Shown: piece by piece, positions 23,301 through 35,500 of the stretch
Layout: every line of letters begins with the position of its first letter
Numbering within the stretch: the first letter of the stretch is position 1
Assembly: GCF_001411555.2 (NCBI RefSeq)
Contig: NC_049911.1
Span: 5,960,209 to 6,024,208, forward strand
Direction: 5' to 3'
From: Juglans regia
Lineage: Eukaryota > Streptophyta > Magnoliopsida > Fagales > Juglandaceae
Length of the DNA: 64,000 bases
Made by a program: the position numbers and the translations under genes
The notes under the pieces: generated by a model
Databases searched by the model: none
Seen by the model: the letters and a program-made list of their open reading frames with translations, nothing else
What the model was told of the DNA's origin: nothing

Positions 23301-25533
23301 AGTACAGTATAATATGACTCATTACTAATTAACAATCAAACTATGACTCATTACTAATATCAAATATTACTATCTATCACTCGAGTCAAGCCTAAAGCTT
23401 ATCTTCAAATAAACAACACTGCATCCACATTAGGAGAAGACTAGGAATATGAGTGTTCTAGGTGAGCTGACCTGATAAAATATTTTACAACAAACACACG
23501 AACACATTGATATGAATATAAAAGGAGGTTGATAGATTGAGAAGGAACCATACAGTATCAATCTTTACACAGAAATCAGACAGGAGTGATATATAGTAGC
23601 CCCATTGAGGTGTATCGAGGTTTACTTAGAAACAAAACAGGAAAGATATATTATCCCTATTGAAGCGAGGAAATATGGCTCTCAGCAAGTGTGTACTTTG
23701 TACTTTTGATAAAATTGTTTGACCAGAATTTTTTTTATATAAGTAAGAATAAAACTTTTGAATGAACAAGAGTGATAGCCCAAGTACACAAGAAGTATAC
23801 ACGGAAAACCCCTAGCAACCATTAGGAGCTATATATGGATGCAAAGAAATTATGAAAACTAGGCCCATTACAATCGATAACAGAAGCCCAAGAAAACAAG
23901 GTGTCAAAGAAGAATCTCTTCAACTTGTCCAAGGAAGGCAAGGTGATCAGTTACTGATCAAAGCCCCATTACAATCAATATAAGAGAAGCCCAAGAAAAT
24001 AAGCCCAATCAATATATATTGGGGATGTAGCTCAGATGGTAGAGCGCTCGCTTAGCATGCGAGAGGTACAGGGATCGATAGCCCGCATCTCCATTTAGGT
24101 TTTAATGGCCTCAATATATATGATTTTCTTTCTTCTATATCAACCTAGATAGGTCTTATCTCTTGTATAACTTTTTGTGTACTTGGGCTATACCTATCCT
24201 TATTAATATTACCGTTTACTTATCAAAAAAAGAAAAAGGTGTCAAAGACGGAAATGGACTATGAGTAACAGAAAATCAATTTAGCTTCATATCAAGGTGA
24301 GAAGTTACTGATCAAAAGCTCTGAGAACATGAAAAGCAGCCTCCAAGAGGCCTTACGAGGAAAAAGATAAGAGGCATCAGAAAAGCAACATGGCTAGAAG
24401 TTGGTCAAGGTGAGACCAGATTATAGGAAAACCAAATAAGAATGTAAGCCTACAAGCAATGAAAGTGAGAAGGTACGCCATTGTGAAATGCAACATAATT
24501 AATCTTCTTAGCGGCGCACTCGTACTAGCAGAAGTTCAAGAGTGATGCATACTGAGGCAGGACTGAAATTGGCGTTTTCCTATGGGAAAAATAAAGCTCT
24601 AGCCAAAGTAGGATAGCTAACCAAATTTCCTGTAGCCACCCTAAACATCTATTGAAGCTTGAAAAGTTCACCAAACCAAATGCGTAAAAAAGAGGAAGCA
24701 GCTCTGGAGCACGCAAACTACGCTTCGAAGGAAAAGTTTCTAGTCCACTTATCAAGCATAACATACGAAATACACGTAACATCCTTATGTGGAGCAAAGA
24801 CTCGTAAAACAAATACGAACCACAAGGTCACATCTGCATTCCCCTAACATGTTAGAACTCGCATTCCCAACCCCTATTAGTTACTATAAATTTCTCACAT
24901 TCGTCAAATTTTCAAGTGGTATTTTTTTTCTACGTTATTTTCATGTGGAATTCAATGCACCAAAAATTTTGGAAAAAACAAGCAAACAAGTAATGATAAA
25001 AGAGGATGAAATTGAGGTACCGAACCTTGGACGACGCCGTATTGGACGAAACACCACCTTCCCGCTGTTGTGCCCCGTCTTGTGCAGAGTTCTCCAACGT
25101 GAAGTAAACGTCATCACCGCGCAATCTCAAATCTGCAACAACAGCTTCAATTACAAACCACAACTCGAATCCACAGCAAAAAAAAAAAAAAAAAGCACGC
25201 TGAGAATCTAATTGGAGACTCACAACTCGGATTGAGCTTCGAAACTGCAATAGAAGAAGACGCTAGAGACGAAGAAGACGACGGATTGGAGCGGAAGAAG
25301 AGAGAGATGCTGGCTTTGTCGAAGAGGAGCGCTCGAACCCGGAGTTGGAGATGGATATGAGCCCTAGAATTGGACTCGTCGGTCCGCATGAAGGCTTCCC
25401 ATGAGGAAGGCGAGGCGAGGAAATCGACGAAGTCGGCGTATTTGGAGTCGCCCAGCCACGAGCGCCACACCCGGCAGGTCTCAAGCTTTCTGGCCAGTTC
25501 GTAGCCCCGACCCTCCTCCCCCATTAGAGCCAT
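20330..25533 (-). CDS. Gln-rich nuclear protein, possible SWI/SNF (BRIP/GLTSCR) or SAGA subunit
   Basis: Exons, each checked for GT/AG and phase: 25533-25224, 25132-25026, 23208-22409, 21515-21383, 20884-20550, 20453-20330, giving 602 residues. The N-terminus (YELARKLETCRVWRSWLGDS, then FLASPSSWEAFM) is followed by a Ser-rich stretch. The centre has a charged YLRLLEKHKKRR segment. A helical, histone-fold-like stretch lies at about residues 330-400 (VIANMLTSVGFGG ... ELLKMFLKTLG). The C-terminal third is Gln-rich with the basic QQQQQLDRMRRRQPSTPR, as in transcription co-factors. I recall plant proteins with this N-terminus labelled mediator-subunit-like or BRM-interacting. A plant SAGA component is an alternative. 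Gene structure is secure; the function is inference. Intron 2 (25025-23209) holds a tRNA-Ala-like chimera and LINE debris. Confidence 0.85.
23728..24235. mobile_element. LINE/SINE-like insertions in intron 2
   Basis: On the minus strand, a fragment with TTCTTGTGTACTTGGGCTAT and an A-rich end at about 23731 resembles the 3' end of the L1-like element at 49200-49310. A block of about 100 bp beginning CCATTACAATC is present twice, at about 23866 and 23968. Inside the second copy sits a plus-strand insertion at about 24008-24230, made of a tRNA-Ala-like head, a 75-bp body and a tail TGTACTTGGGCTATACCT...CTTATCAAAAAAA. Confidence 0.6.
24021..24093 (+). tRNA. tRNA-Ala(AGC)-like, probably a pseudogene or SINE head
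   Basis: The 73-nt cloverleaf has a GGGGATG acceptor strand, an A box TAGCTCAGATGG, an anticodon arm CTCGC-TTAGCAT-GCGAG with anticodon AGC, and a CATCTCCA end. The T arm reads CAGGG-ATCGATA-GCCCG, giving A50-C64 and G53-G61 mismatches; the second breaks a nearly universal G-C pair. It lies in the host gene's intron 2 on the opposite strand and is followed by a LINE-like tail. Functional charging is doubtful. Confidence 0.75.
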
Positions 25534-25559
25534 TGTTCTGTATGAGGGTAAGAACGACG

Positions 25560-26370
25560 ACGTGCTTGCTTGATGCTAAGGTGCTTCGCGTTTTGCCGTT
25601 TTCGATATTAAGGGGCAAGATTTCTCTGCGGGAAGGAGCACAGTTTCATATTTCTTCCTCTACTCTACTTTCATATCCCATGGACCATGGTGTTCTAATT
25701 TTCAGACATTTTAAGTGTTTTTGTTTGTTTTTTTTTTTTTTAGAGGTGTTGACTTGTATTTATTTTTATCTAGTAAATGTATATATTTTCATTTAAAATG
25801 TGTTAAATTAATAATTATGATTGAAAATAATAAAATCTATGATAATAATTATTATTATAAATTTTAATAACTTTCATATTTCTTAAAGGATTTTAAGCAT
25901 TTTTATTTTTATTGTATCATTTTGCGAGAACGATACAATAATTGTTGGCTTTACTTTACTATTTATTTTTTATTTTTTGTTATGTGAAAATTGTTCTACA
26001 ATGTTAGGACCTTCCTCGTTGACTCCCTCTTTTTATATGTTATATTTAATAATAATAATAATAATAATATTATCTTGTCTAAAAGAATTTGATATTGGAT
26101 TTATTTAATTGAAAAGAGAATATTTAAATAAAAATATTCAAAGTTTTGGGTATGCATTGAAAATAAATAAATCATCTACCAAAAAAAAGAAAATAAATAA
26201 ATCAGATGAAATTGAAAAAATAAATAATAACTAAAAGAATTTGATATTGGATTTATTTAATTGAAAAGAGAATATTTAAATAAAAATATTCAAAGTTTTG
26301 GGTAAACATTGAAAATAAATAAATCTTCTATAAAACAAAATAAATAAATAAATAATAACGAGTAGTATAA
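25560..26370. other. Upstream spacer of the Gln-rich gene
   Basis: No gene seen. The sequence beyond about 25700 is AT-rich, with an ATA/AAT trinucleotide run near 26049-26069 and the duplicated segment listed separately at 26079-26330. Confidence 0.5.
26079..26330. repeat. Near-identical direct repeat, about 100 bp, 152-bp spacing
   Basis: The text starting CTAAAAGAATTTGATATTGG at 26079 recurs at 26231 and stays almost identical through AAAGTTTTGGGTA and GAAAATAAATAAATC. The near-identity suggests a recent tandem duplication. It ends about 40 bp before the tRNA-Arg gene. Confidence 0.9.
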
Positions 26371-26443
26371 CGCGCCGGGTAGGGGTCGAACCTACGACTT
26401 TCTGCTTAGGAAACAGACGCTCTATCCACTGAGCTACAGGCGC
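26371..26443 (-). tRNA. trnR-CCT: tRNA-Arg(CCT)
   Basis: The 73-nt cloverleaf has a GCGCCTG acceptor strand, D arm AGCTCAGTGGATAGAGC, anticodon arm TCTGT-TTCCTAA-GCAGA with anticodon CCT, T arm GTAGG-TTCGACC-CCTAC and discriminator G. A and B box promoters are intact. All stems pair apart from a single position-6/67 mismatch in the acceptor, which I believe is normal for this plant isoacceptor. It stands alone between protein genes and reads as a working nuclear tRNA gene. Confidence 0.95.
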
Positions 26444-26890
26444 TTCTCTGGTTCCAAAATCTCTGTCAATATATAAACAAATAAAGAAGATCAGCATTTC
26501 TCATTACTAAAATAGACTTCCATTGCAACTGTCTTCTAGAGATTATGATCGTTTTTTAAGCCTTTTGGGTCAACCTGATATGTTTTTGTTTTCAGTTATG
26601 AATGAAGTTGGAGGTTTCTCGTCCAAATGAATACCAATTAATTAGTGTATAAAATGTAGAGAGTAGGCAAGAGAACCATTTTTAGTGTAGAGGATTTGGT
26701 TCAGTCAGGCCTTATCTGTAGCACTTAAACCATATGGACAGACCTTTTGTTTTTTCATAACATGTGGATTTGGGGCTTACGATTAGTCCAAAACGCTTGA
26801 ATTTGTCCCAATGCATCAATAATCATACGTGTTTGCTAAATGTTAGTAAGCAATTCTTCTTGGTTTTTGTGTTTTTAGTATGTTGTGGAA
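26444..26890. other. Intergenic spacer
   Basis: No gene, RNA or clear repeat recognised. Mixed AT-rich sequence. Confidence 0.4.
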
Positions 26891-26894
26891 TGTA

Positions 26895-27650
26895 AGGGTG
26901 TGCAACCGGATCGATTTTTTTCCGGTCCGTTTCAAAACCAGGAAATTCGAGTGCATCCAAGCGGTTATCTGCTTAGACTATACTCGGGTAGGTGAGATGA
27001 ATCCGAATCCGAATCCGATTACGGATCTAGTTTCTGCGACCCTATTATGATTAATCGGGTCATTTGAAAAAAAATCGATCAATGATTTCTGCTTTTATCC
27101 TTCTCTTGTAGAGTTCGGAGCTTCTCTCTCAAATCTCTCGACCTCACGAGTTACAAAACACTTTCTCAATTTAGGTTAAGAGAACAGCTGCTAGTCTTTG
27201 ATTCAATTGGCTTCTCCACCAAAAGGCCAACTGGCCTAATGGGTTGCGAGCTCAAGGTGTATTTGCAGGAGAAACTACATGGTAAGTCCAATCTTTGTGT
27301 GCTCATTGAAGGTAGCTGGAAATGGCAAGCTCGCAACTGTGCAAGTGCTTCACTCAATCTATGTCTTGGTGACAACAATGTAAAACTAGAACACTTTAAG
27401 TTTTAAAGTCTTTTTTAAAAAAAAAAAAAATTAAAAACCTGGATTAAATCTAGTTATAACCGGGATATTCAGGTTGTAAGTCAAAAATGGAAAAAAAAAA
27501 TTCAGATATCTGGTTACATTCTAGATATCCGGTTACAATCAGGATTGAATCCAATTATCTTTCAGGATTAAATCCGGATTAATCCGGACAGATAACCGCC
27601 CAATTTTTAAAATTCGGATCCAGATCCAAATCCAGTTGCACGCCCATAAT
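26895..27650. mobile_element. Non-autonomous TIR element with GGGTGTGCAACCGGAT ends
   Basis: The left end reads GGGTGTGCAACCGGATCG. The reverse complement of the right end reads GGGCGTGCAACTGGATTTGG. The arms contain further mirrored ATCCGGAT-type words (CCGAATCCGAATCCG at left; GGATTAATCCGG and GGATCCAGATCC at right). No transposase is visible. I cannot assign a superfamily because a clean target duplication was not found. Confidence 0.6.
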
Positions 27651-28146
27651 GGAACGTTAATTCATCATCTTTGCCGTTGGGCATACCTTGAGTTAACTAA
27701 CCCATTACTTCACTCTTTCTTTTGTTATGCATTAACATCTTTTCTGTAATTTTTTAATTTAAATACTTTCTACAATTTAAAAATAAATAAATTTAATTTA
27801 GCAAAAACTCTGCAAATTAATAGTTAGGGCTTCAATTTTAAACATGGTATAAAATATTTTAATAAATTATTAAAAAAAATATTGACTATTTCCCTCCAAA
27901 ACCCTCCCTCTCTCATCTCTCTGTCATGAGTTGGTGGAATTTGGAGCACCAAAACCTGTCTGAAATTGGTTTAAGTGAAAGCTCCAGAGATACATAAAAT
28001 GCTCTTTCTATTAGTTCGAGGGTCCACTCTCTAGAAAACAGTACAAAAAGCCAGCATTAAGGGGACCCTAAAGATCTGGTCTTGTGCTACTTTGTTTATC
28101 GAGCCAAGTGGTTTAACGACGTCAAAGAGAATTCAGTTAAACGCAC

Positions 28147-28177
<31 letters not shown>

Positions 28178-28727
28178 GACCTCTTTAAAAGTCACACTTA
28201 ACGGGTTTAGGGGTTTAGTTCACCCACTAAATTGATTACTCTAATACTCTTCGGTCTTCATCTCCACTGAGTTCACATTTTATAGCACTTGGGTAAATGA
28301 TTAGGATAGCTAGCACAAAAAAAGGGTTAGCCATGATAACTAATTCTCACCTTTTTCTTCCATGATTGTGACTACTTACAATGACGACCTTCTTGATTTT
28401 AGGTCTCATATATATATGGACACTCTTTCTCAAGTGCCTAGAAGTTTTGGTCAGCATGTTTCCATCACCATACTGTACTTTTTGGTTAATTATGATTGGA
28501 AAAATATTTTAACTATAAATATATTATATAAAAATAATTTATAAATTAATATGATTTTATAGATTCGGTTAGAACTATTTTATAATCTAATGTATTACAT
28601 CAAGTCACGTCAATTTATACGTTTACTGTTATGTAATCCCTTTATATTTATAGCAATTCTCTCATAATTAAGGATCGAATAAAAACTTCATGGTATCAAG
28701 TTTCAAGAATGGGCTCAACTCTTGTGC
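27651..28727. other. Intergenic, AT-rich
   Basis: No gene seen. It contains a TA microsatellite at about 28148-28173. From about 28545 to 28675 lies a copy of another dispersed repeat (ATGTATTACATCAAGTCACG then TCAATTTATACG), related to 29070-29190 and 40965-41120. Confidence 0.5.
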
Positions 28728-28938
28728 GGCCCCGTTTGGATACATGAAGTATTTCATTTCATCTCATTTTATCATTATAATTTTTTTAAATTCTCATACG
28801 AAATATAATAAATAATTCAACTTTTTCAAATATCAAAATAATAATAATATTAAAAAATAATATGTTAACAATATTTTATTCAATTTTCAACTTATCTTAA
28901 CTCATCTCATCTCAACTCACTATTCAAACGGCACCGTC
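28728..28938. mobile_element. MITE, main family (copy d, CTCAT orientation)
   Basis: One of the clearest copies. The ends CCCCGTTTGGATAC and TATTCAAACGGCACC form inverted repeats. The interior has TTTCATCTCATTTTATC, AAATATAATAAATAATTCAA and CAACTCATCTC-type text. Confidence 0.8.
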
Positions 28939-30180
28939 TAGTTGCCAAATTATTTACTTGTTTGGAAAAGAACTGTAATGTTTTTTCATCTTATATTTTA
29001 TTAGACAAATGCTTTGGTTACAAAAAAGTCGTAAAAAAAGTAAATTTACAAACTACCAAGACTTGGTATGGTACGTTATATTGTAATGTTATTTTTATTA
29101 TAAAATAAATATAATATATCATGTAAAGTCATGTCAATTTATAAATTTACTTTATATGAATCTCTTTGTAGTTGTAATACTTCTCATTTTATTATCTTAC
29201 ATTACACATGCTTATGTTGTATCTTATAATAATTTAATGTCTTCCACTTAAATGACTAATAGTTATCAAGAAGTCTCAGAATATAAAAACGCAATTCGAT
29301 CTCACATATCTTATCATAGGATGTCACATGCTAATTAAAATTAATATTTATGTAAATAATTTTAATTACATAAAATATTGATGTGGTAGAACAAGATCAG
29401 TACCATATCATTAATTCATACTCTTAAATGTATATAAAAGATAATTTAGATAGATAAATGAATCCATATTTCTCACCGCCAAAAGTATCTTCCACTCATT
29501 TGTCACACGTAGCTTTGTAGTACTTGAATGAGGATGCACGTTAGCTAAGCTAAGCTAAGCCAACACAACACTCTCACTTGCTTGGAGGTCTTTTATCATT
29601 GTCTTATAGTCCAATGCAAGACATTAAACTCTGCGTAAGAAGGAAGCATCCTTTGTAATTGCCACTTTTATTCCGTCGAGAAGTGCACACTTTTAAGTTG
29701 TTAATAGGAATGCAATGCTTCTTTGTCTTTTCTTCCTTCATTATTACTACAAAGAACCCATGTTGGTGCTTTTCTTGTAACCATGCGGCTCATTAATTAT
29801 GATCCAATATGATCATCAATTGACGACACCATAACATAATTTTGTCTTTAAATTGAAGTAAAATTAGAAAAAAATAATAATAAAAAAAAGGCGTAAATAA
29901 AAGTAAGTCCTTTGTAATTCTATATATAAATTCTAAATAGAAAAATTTTGTACAAATCTTTTGTAAAAAAACAAGTTCTACAACTATAAAAAATAAAAAC
30001 TCTATAGGCAACCAGCTAGGGGAACTAGGGGGCACCGCGTCCCACGTGGCAAAACATTTTGTTTTTTCCTACCCCTCCCCCCAACACCTTATTTTCTCTT
30101 CTTTGGAAAGTTTCTTTCTTGTTACCCCACCGGTAAGCATCTTCTCTTTCTCTCTCTCTCTCTCTCCACAACTCCATCAT
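28939..30180. other. Intergenic spacer
   Basis: No gene seen. About 29070-29190 is a dispersed AT-rich repeat (ATGTAAAGTCATGTCAATTT). A TAAGC/TTAGC microrepeat lies near 29540-29560. A CT microsatellite lies at about 30150-30168. Confidence 0.45.
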
Positions 30181-30237
30181 AGGAGCACAATGCCCAAATC
30201 AAAAAATCATTATAGAAAAAATACAACTCTCATCATA

Positions 30238-30420
30238 GATGCACACAACCACAATAGAGAACCATCACAGCAAATTTGCAACTCTCCCACAAATATTAAA
30301 TTCACAACTCCTACCACAGAGGCACACGACCACAATAGAGAACCATCACAGCAAATTCACACCTCCCCAATAGAGGCACACAGCCACAACAGAAGCACGC
30401 ATAACAAGTTCACAATTTCC
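30238..30420. repeat. Short degenerate tandem repeat, three units
   Basis: Units begin GATGCACACAACCACAATAG, GAGGCACACGACCACAATAG and GAGGCACACAGCCACAACAG. The first two continue AGAACCATCACAGCAAATT. The unit is roughly 55-75 bp. No protein family is recognised in any frame. Confidence 0.75.
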
Positions 30421-32048
30421 AAATCCAACAACTCCCATTAGTGCAAGGTTGTGTTTCGAACGGAGGAACGAAAGGGAAAAAGAGTAGCCTGGGTGGGGAG
30501 AGAGTTAGAGAGAGAGAGAGAGAGTGAAATAGGGAGACCATGAGAGGAATGACTCATTATCGCAATGCCAAACGTGAGGGCACAACAAGACGGTGACGTT
30601 GGTTGGAATGAGGAAATGCAACTTAGATCTTTTAAACCCAAAAATGGGTTTGAGTATTACGGGATTGAGAGAGGAAGGAGATCAGTGAAGCTTACAAATG
30701 GCCTTAAGTTAGACGGAAGCATGACGGAGGGGCTGGACAGTGCGACTTGCAAGTGCAAAGAGGGATAGAGAAACGGAATGAGAGAGAGAGAGAGAGAGAG
30801 GATCTCTTCTTCTTCTGAAATCTGAATTTTCCCTCTTTCTTGTTTCTTTTTTTTTTTTTTTTTAATATATCAGTTGATGTCGATTCCCCCACAGTTTCGC
30901 CACTCGGTTGCTTGTAGCAGAGTTGAAAAAAGAATAGAAATTTTATCTTTTGATATGGGATCTACTATTTTACTAAGAGACTAGATTTATCTATTTAAAA
31001 TTTATAGAAATGATATATATATTTAAGAAAAAATTCTATAACTACGATACTATCACACTTTTATCTTATTAAGTAAGATATGATATATTTATTACTATTA
31101 AATGATTATTTATTAAATTTTTTTTATCATTTAATAGTGACGAATGAATCACATCTTACATAAAAAAAAATAAAAAATAAAAAAAATGAGAATATGATAA
31201 TTACTCTTTAATAAATCATTATAATATTTGCGTGGCCACCGGGGTGCGTACGGACATTGGAGCCGTCCGTCCAAACCCATTGAAAAACAACAAAAACGAT
31301 AATTAAGATACGTACATAGTCATGAGCATCACATAAAAAGACGTTCCTTCTCAGTTCCGAAACTGCCCTTATGAGCTTCAATACTTTACATCAATTGCCC
31401 CTCCCTCCATATAGGCTGCGCTTATGAACGTTAGTCACGGCAAAAATCACGAATCCTAAGAACCAACGGCCAAGATTGAATCTACTAATACACTTCTCCA
31501 AAAATAAAAACAAAACAAAACAAAATCTGCATACATATATATTTGAATAATTCTACTTCATTTGTTGAAACTTCAAATATGAGTCATATCATATATTTTT
31601 TAAGTCAAATTGTGATAGGAAAATCCAAAACTTCGAGTCAAAGAAGGGAGAATTCTTTTTATTGGTTATTATTTATTTTTTCATACTTTATATTTTATAA
31701 AAAATACTTCATATTCTATAAAAAAAAATTATCAAATATGAAATATGAGAATGAATAACGACTGATATATAACAAAATTCGTTAAAAAAAAATTATTTTT
31801 CATATGTCTCTCAAATTTATCAACTACTTTCAAATTGAATATATCGTTGTTATTCATCTTAAAATTATAAATATTATTTATCTTTATTTTTAAATAAAAA
31901 TTAATTACAATTTGATCAATGCCATTCAACTACGTCATTTATGAAGAGAACACGTAAACCAAGCATTTATGTTGAATATTAATAACATGAGGGTGATATT
32001 TTTGTGTAAAAAGATGAAGAGAGAGCTATCCTCCATACAAGAAGTCCG
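30421..32048. other. Upstream region of the kinase gene
   Basis: No gene seen. GA microsatellites lie at about 30505-30525 and 30780-30800, and a 19-T run near 30845. Decayed MITE-like sequence at 31020-31180 resembles 51765-51840. A second one at 31660-31790 resembles 7340-7480. Confidence 0.45.
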
Positions 32049-32056
32049 TATAAATA
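32049..32056 (+). promoter_or_regulatory. Probable TATA box of the kinase gene
   Basis: TATAAATA about 460 bp above the start codon, giving a long 5' leader. A CT-rich stretch (32160-32345), common in plant leaders, lies between. Confidence 0.45.
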
Positions 32057-32378
32057 TGGCATTATATTTCGGTCTTCAGCCAACTGGTTTTCGCTTCCTC
32101 TGAACCTTCAAAGAATAACCAACTCCCAAAAGATATATACCATTTTTAACTGACTTTTGTCAGTGTCTTCCTCTTTTTCCCTCCCCCTCCTCTGCATCGT
32201 CTTGTCCCTACGCTGCATCTCTTCGACTCCCCAAATGTAGAAAAGGTTGTTCTTTTGTTTGTTTGGTTTCTTATGTTTTGTTTTTTATGAGGCTCTATCT
32301 TTCTCAGGCTCTTTCTTCCTCAGGTTCTTTCTTCCTCTGGCTTATTGGATAATCTGAGAAGACCTCGATATTTTAACC

Positions 32379-32405
32379 ATGTCCGTCGAAGGTGAAAGCT
32401 TTTGA
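32379..32405 (+). other. Upstream ORF in the kinase leader
   Basis: ATG at 32379 in an ACCATGT context opens an eight-codon frame (MSVEGESF, stop TGA at 32403-32405), about 108 bp above the main ATG. If the leader is unspliced here, it could reduce translation of the kinase. A possible splice donor (AAG|GTGAAA) sits inside it, so a leader intron could remove the stop. Confidence 0.4.
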
Positions 32406-32512
32406 ATACATCGAAATAGCGTTTAATTTTATTTTTATTTCTGTTTTTTGTTTCTTGGGAACCAAACAAAAGAGCCTGGGGGTCTCCATTGCTGAAGTTG
32501 TTGTTTCCTGTA

Positions 32513-35500
32513 ATGGATTACGCAGAGAGCAGAGGAGAAACAGGGGAAACCCCAGATATACAAACGCCAGAACCTCATATTTCTACCAAGAAGCAGGAAG
32601 TTTCCGACGATGACGAGTCTTCCCCGAGAGGTGTGCTGGAAATCCCTGTTTTGGGTGCCACGGAATCGGACCACACCGGGAGCAGCAGTTTCAGCTCGTG
32701 TATCTCTCCCACGCAGAAACCGGCGCCGACTCCTCAGCTCCGAGAGAGCCACGGTGGGTCGCAGTGGAAGTCCGTGATCGAGGCCTTGAAGAGGAAATCC
32801 ATGAGGTTCTCCATCATTCCCTTGCTGTCTGCGAGCCACGAGTTTTCCGCGAAAAATCTGAGCAGGAAGTTGGGTTGGATTCGGAGCGCCGAGGACGGGA
32901 TTGACAACGATGGGATTCCCAGACCCAAGCCGTCTTGGAGGAGCTTTGATTATGCCGAGCTAGCAGCCGCTACGGATAATTTCAGTTCCGGTAATCATAA
33001 TCATTTCCTTTTCCTCTGTTTTTTTTAAATAATCTTTTCTTTAGAAATATAAACATCTGAACCCTCCCAATCATCTTTGATTATCCCCATCAAAATGATA
33101 TTTACATACAACCGTTCTACCAAACCAAAGGCCACCGGAGGTGCCCAGAAAAAGGCCCGACCACCGGTGGTCCATTTGGCCTACTAACAATGCACACGTC
33201 ATGTTTATTATCTGCAGCGAATACATACATACATAACATCGACATGTCATGATTCATGTGACTCATGTTATGTTTTTACTTGCTAGAAAACGAACAAAAT
33301 TCAGTTTATTTTATTGCAAAAAATACTGCTAATGAAACTGTACAGTGAGCTCAGGCGTACTTGTTTGTTGGATTTATCCACCTCCGAGATTGATCGAGAT
33401 AAACTCCGAAAACCATAAAAACCTGTACAGTAAAATCATTCTAATATTGAATTGAATTGAAATGAATTTAATTTTTTATAAATAATAATGAGTTATGTTA
33501 ATGAAATGATTTTTATAGAATTTATCTAAAATGAGATATATTTAAAAAATAAAAAGATTATGAGTCACCTGTAAAAAATTTTTAAGTTAAAATGAATTTA
33601 ATAATTTAAAAATCAAATATTTAAGTGTAAATTTAACTTAAAACTAAATTGAAATGAATTGGTTTATCTAATTCTAAATTTCAAACGGCCTAATTGGATG
33701 CACTTTATTTTCCTGGCTTTATTTTTTGAGTCTAGTCAGACTAGTCTACTCACCACAGAAACTATCAGCTAGAATATTATTAGTTTAAAGTTGTGATTGG
33801 TCGCAAGATTTGACTTATAATTTATTTTAATTCAAAATTTTTTTACTCACGAGTCTTATAATTTTTTTTAATTTAATATATTTTTATATATAGAATTTAT
33901 AATTTTTTTAAATTTCTTATCAAAAATATTAAATTTATCTTAAGATTTAAATATATTTTAAACTTAATTTATATAATTTTTTTTATTATCTAATTTACTA
34001 TTATTTATAAAAAAATTAAATTCAAATAAGTTTAGATAAAGATCTAAACGCAGCCTAAATATCGACTGAGGAATTGGGATCGGCCGCTATTTACCGAGAC
34101 AGCCCTAGAAACATTTCTGTAGGGGGCGACCTTTTTGACCAAAGTTTATAAATAGAGGGAGGAAAAGATGAAACATATTGTGGGTCCTGACTGCTTGACC
34201 TGATATGTGCCTAACCTAGGAAAACCTAGCCATGCCGGTGTATTGGGTTGCCCGTGGGTCCAACCCTCCAAGATCTGTTGCGCCATTTCTGGCACAATGA
34301 ATTGAGGAGGTTGGGAAATGCATGCTGCTTAGATGTGTTTGCGCTTTCAAACAGCTCGAGAAGGCATTTGCTTTATCAGACCAGTTCAATGCCAAGCGCT
34401 TTCATCAAAGAGGATGTTGATTGTTTTTACCTGACATGTATGCTTGTATAGTTTTCTTGAATTTTGCACGTAAGAGTATTTTCATTAGATTAGTTAAAGT
34501 TACATGATAGTTTTGATGAATATAAGATAAATTTAATTTTTAACTATTTCATTCACATAAATCTTCACATTAGAATAGTTATTTTTTTATTATATAATAA
34601 TAAAATAATATAAGATAAATTTAGCTTTAGTTATTCACATTAAATCTTCACATTAGATTATATATTTATTCACTATATAGTAATGAATAACTAATAATTT
34701 CAAAAATATTTAATTTTTTTAATTATTAATTTTTTTAATTTTATCATATTTTACTATTCTAGTTATTATATATTAATTAATAATCATGTTCTTATTAAAT
34801 TAATATATCACTAAGTCAAATTAATATATTAATTGTGATAAAATATGTGATAGAAAGAAAGTAAGAGAGAAATAATTAATAAAATATATATTTGATGTAT
34901 GTACAGTAATCTTTAAATTTAGAAAAATTTTTAAAAGTCACTGTACCCAAATTCTAGAATTTGAACATATTTTACTCTTTAATAACTAAATATTTCATTA
35001 AATTTAACTTTTAACTAATTTAATGAGAGTGCTCAGTTGAATTTGTTGGGTTTAGCTAAAAAAACTATTCTGATTTGTGTATTTGTGAGTAATGTTGGAC
35101 TTGAAGATTAATTTCCGTTGGCTTTTTTTCGATTTTTGAACCTTCATTCAACTTTATGCGCCGAACTATTGGTTTGATGGCTGCAGCCATGGTTGTTGAG
35201 GAGCTTTTGTCGGACTGGGACCTCTATTGCTACCCTTTTCAGACCTTATCTTTGTGGGTTATCATCAATAGTATCAGACCTAGCACTAGCAGTCATAATG
35301 TAATTCATCTTAAATTAATTACATAGATCTTAGGTAATTTATTTGAAGTATTTAACTTATGAAATCATTTTTAATAGGCTGATTAACTTTTAATAGTTAC
35401 TTGTTATTAGATTCGTTAATGTTCTAAGTTTTGCATAAAACTTTGATAGAGAACATGATTGGGAAAGGCGGGCATGCTGAGGTATACAAAGGATGCTTAT

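Noticed and set aside
30046..30441. 131-codon plus-strand ORF
   Set aside because: Mostly the translation of a short tandem repeat and a CT tract.
32489..32513. Upstream extension of the kinase to position 32489
   Set aside because: It would start at a TTG codon; ATG 32513 is the first real start in frame.
33435..34070. Two AT-rich blocks in kinase intron 1 resembling MITEs
   Set aside because: Ends are too decayed to align with the main family or to define inverted repeats.
34080..34450. Possible hidden promoter or exon in kinase intron 1 (TATAAATAGA near 34148)
   Set aside because: No coding sequence in frame follows and the mapped exons already complete the protein.
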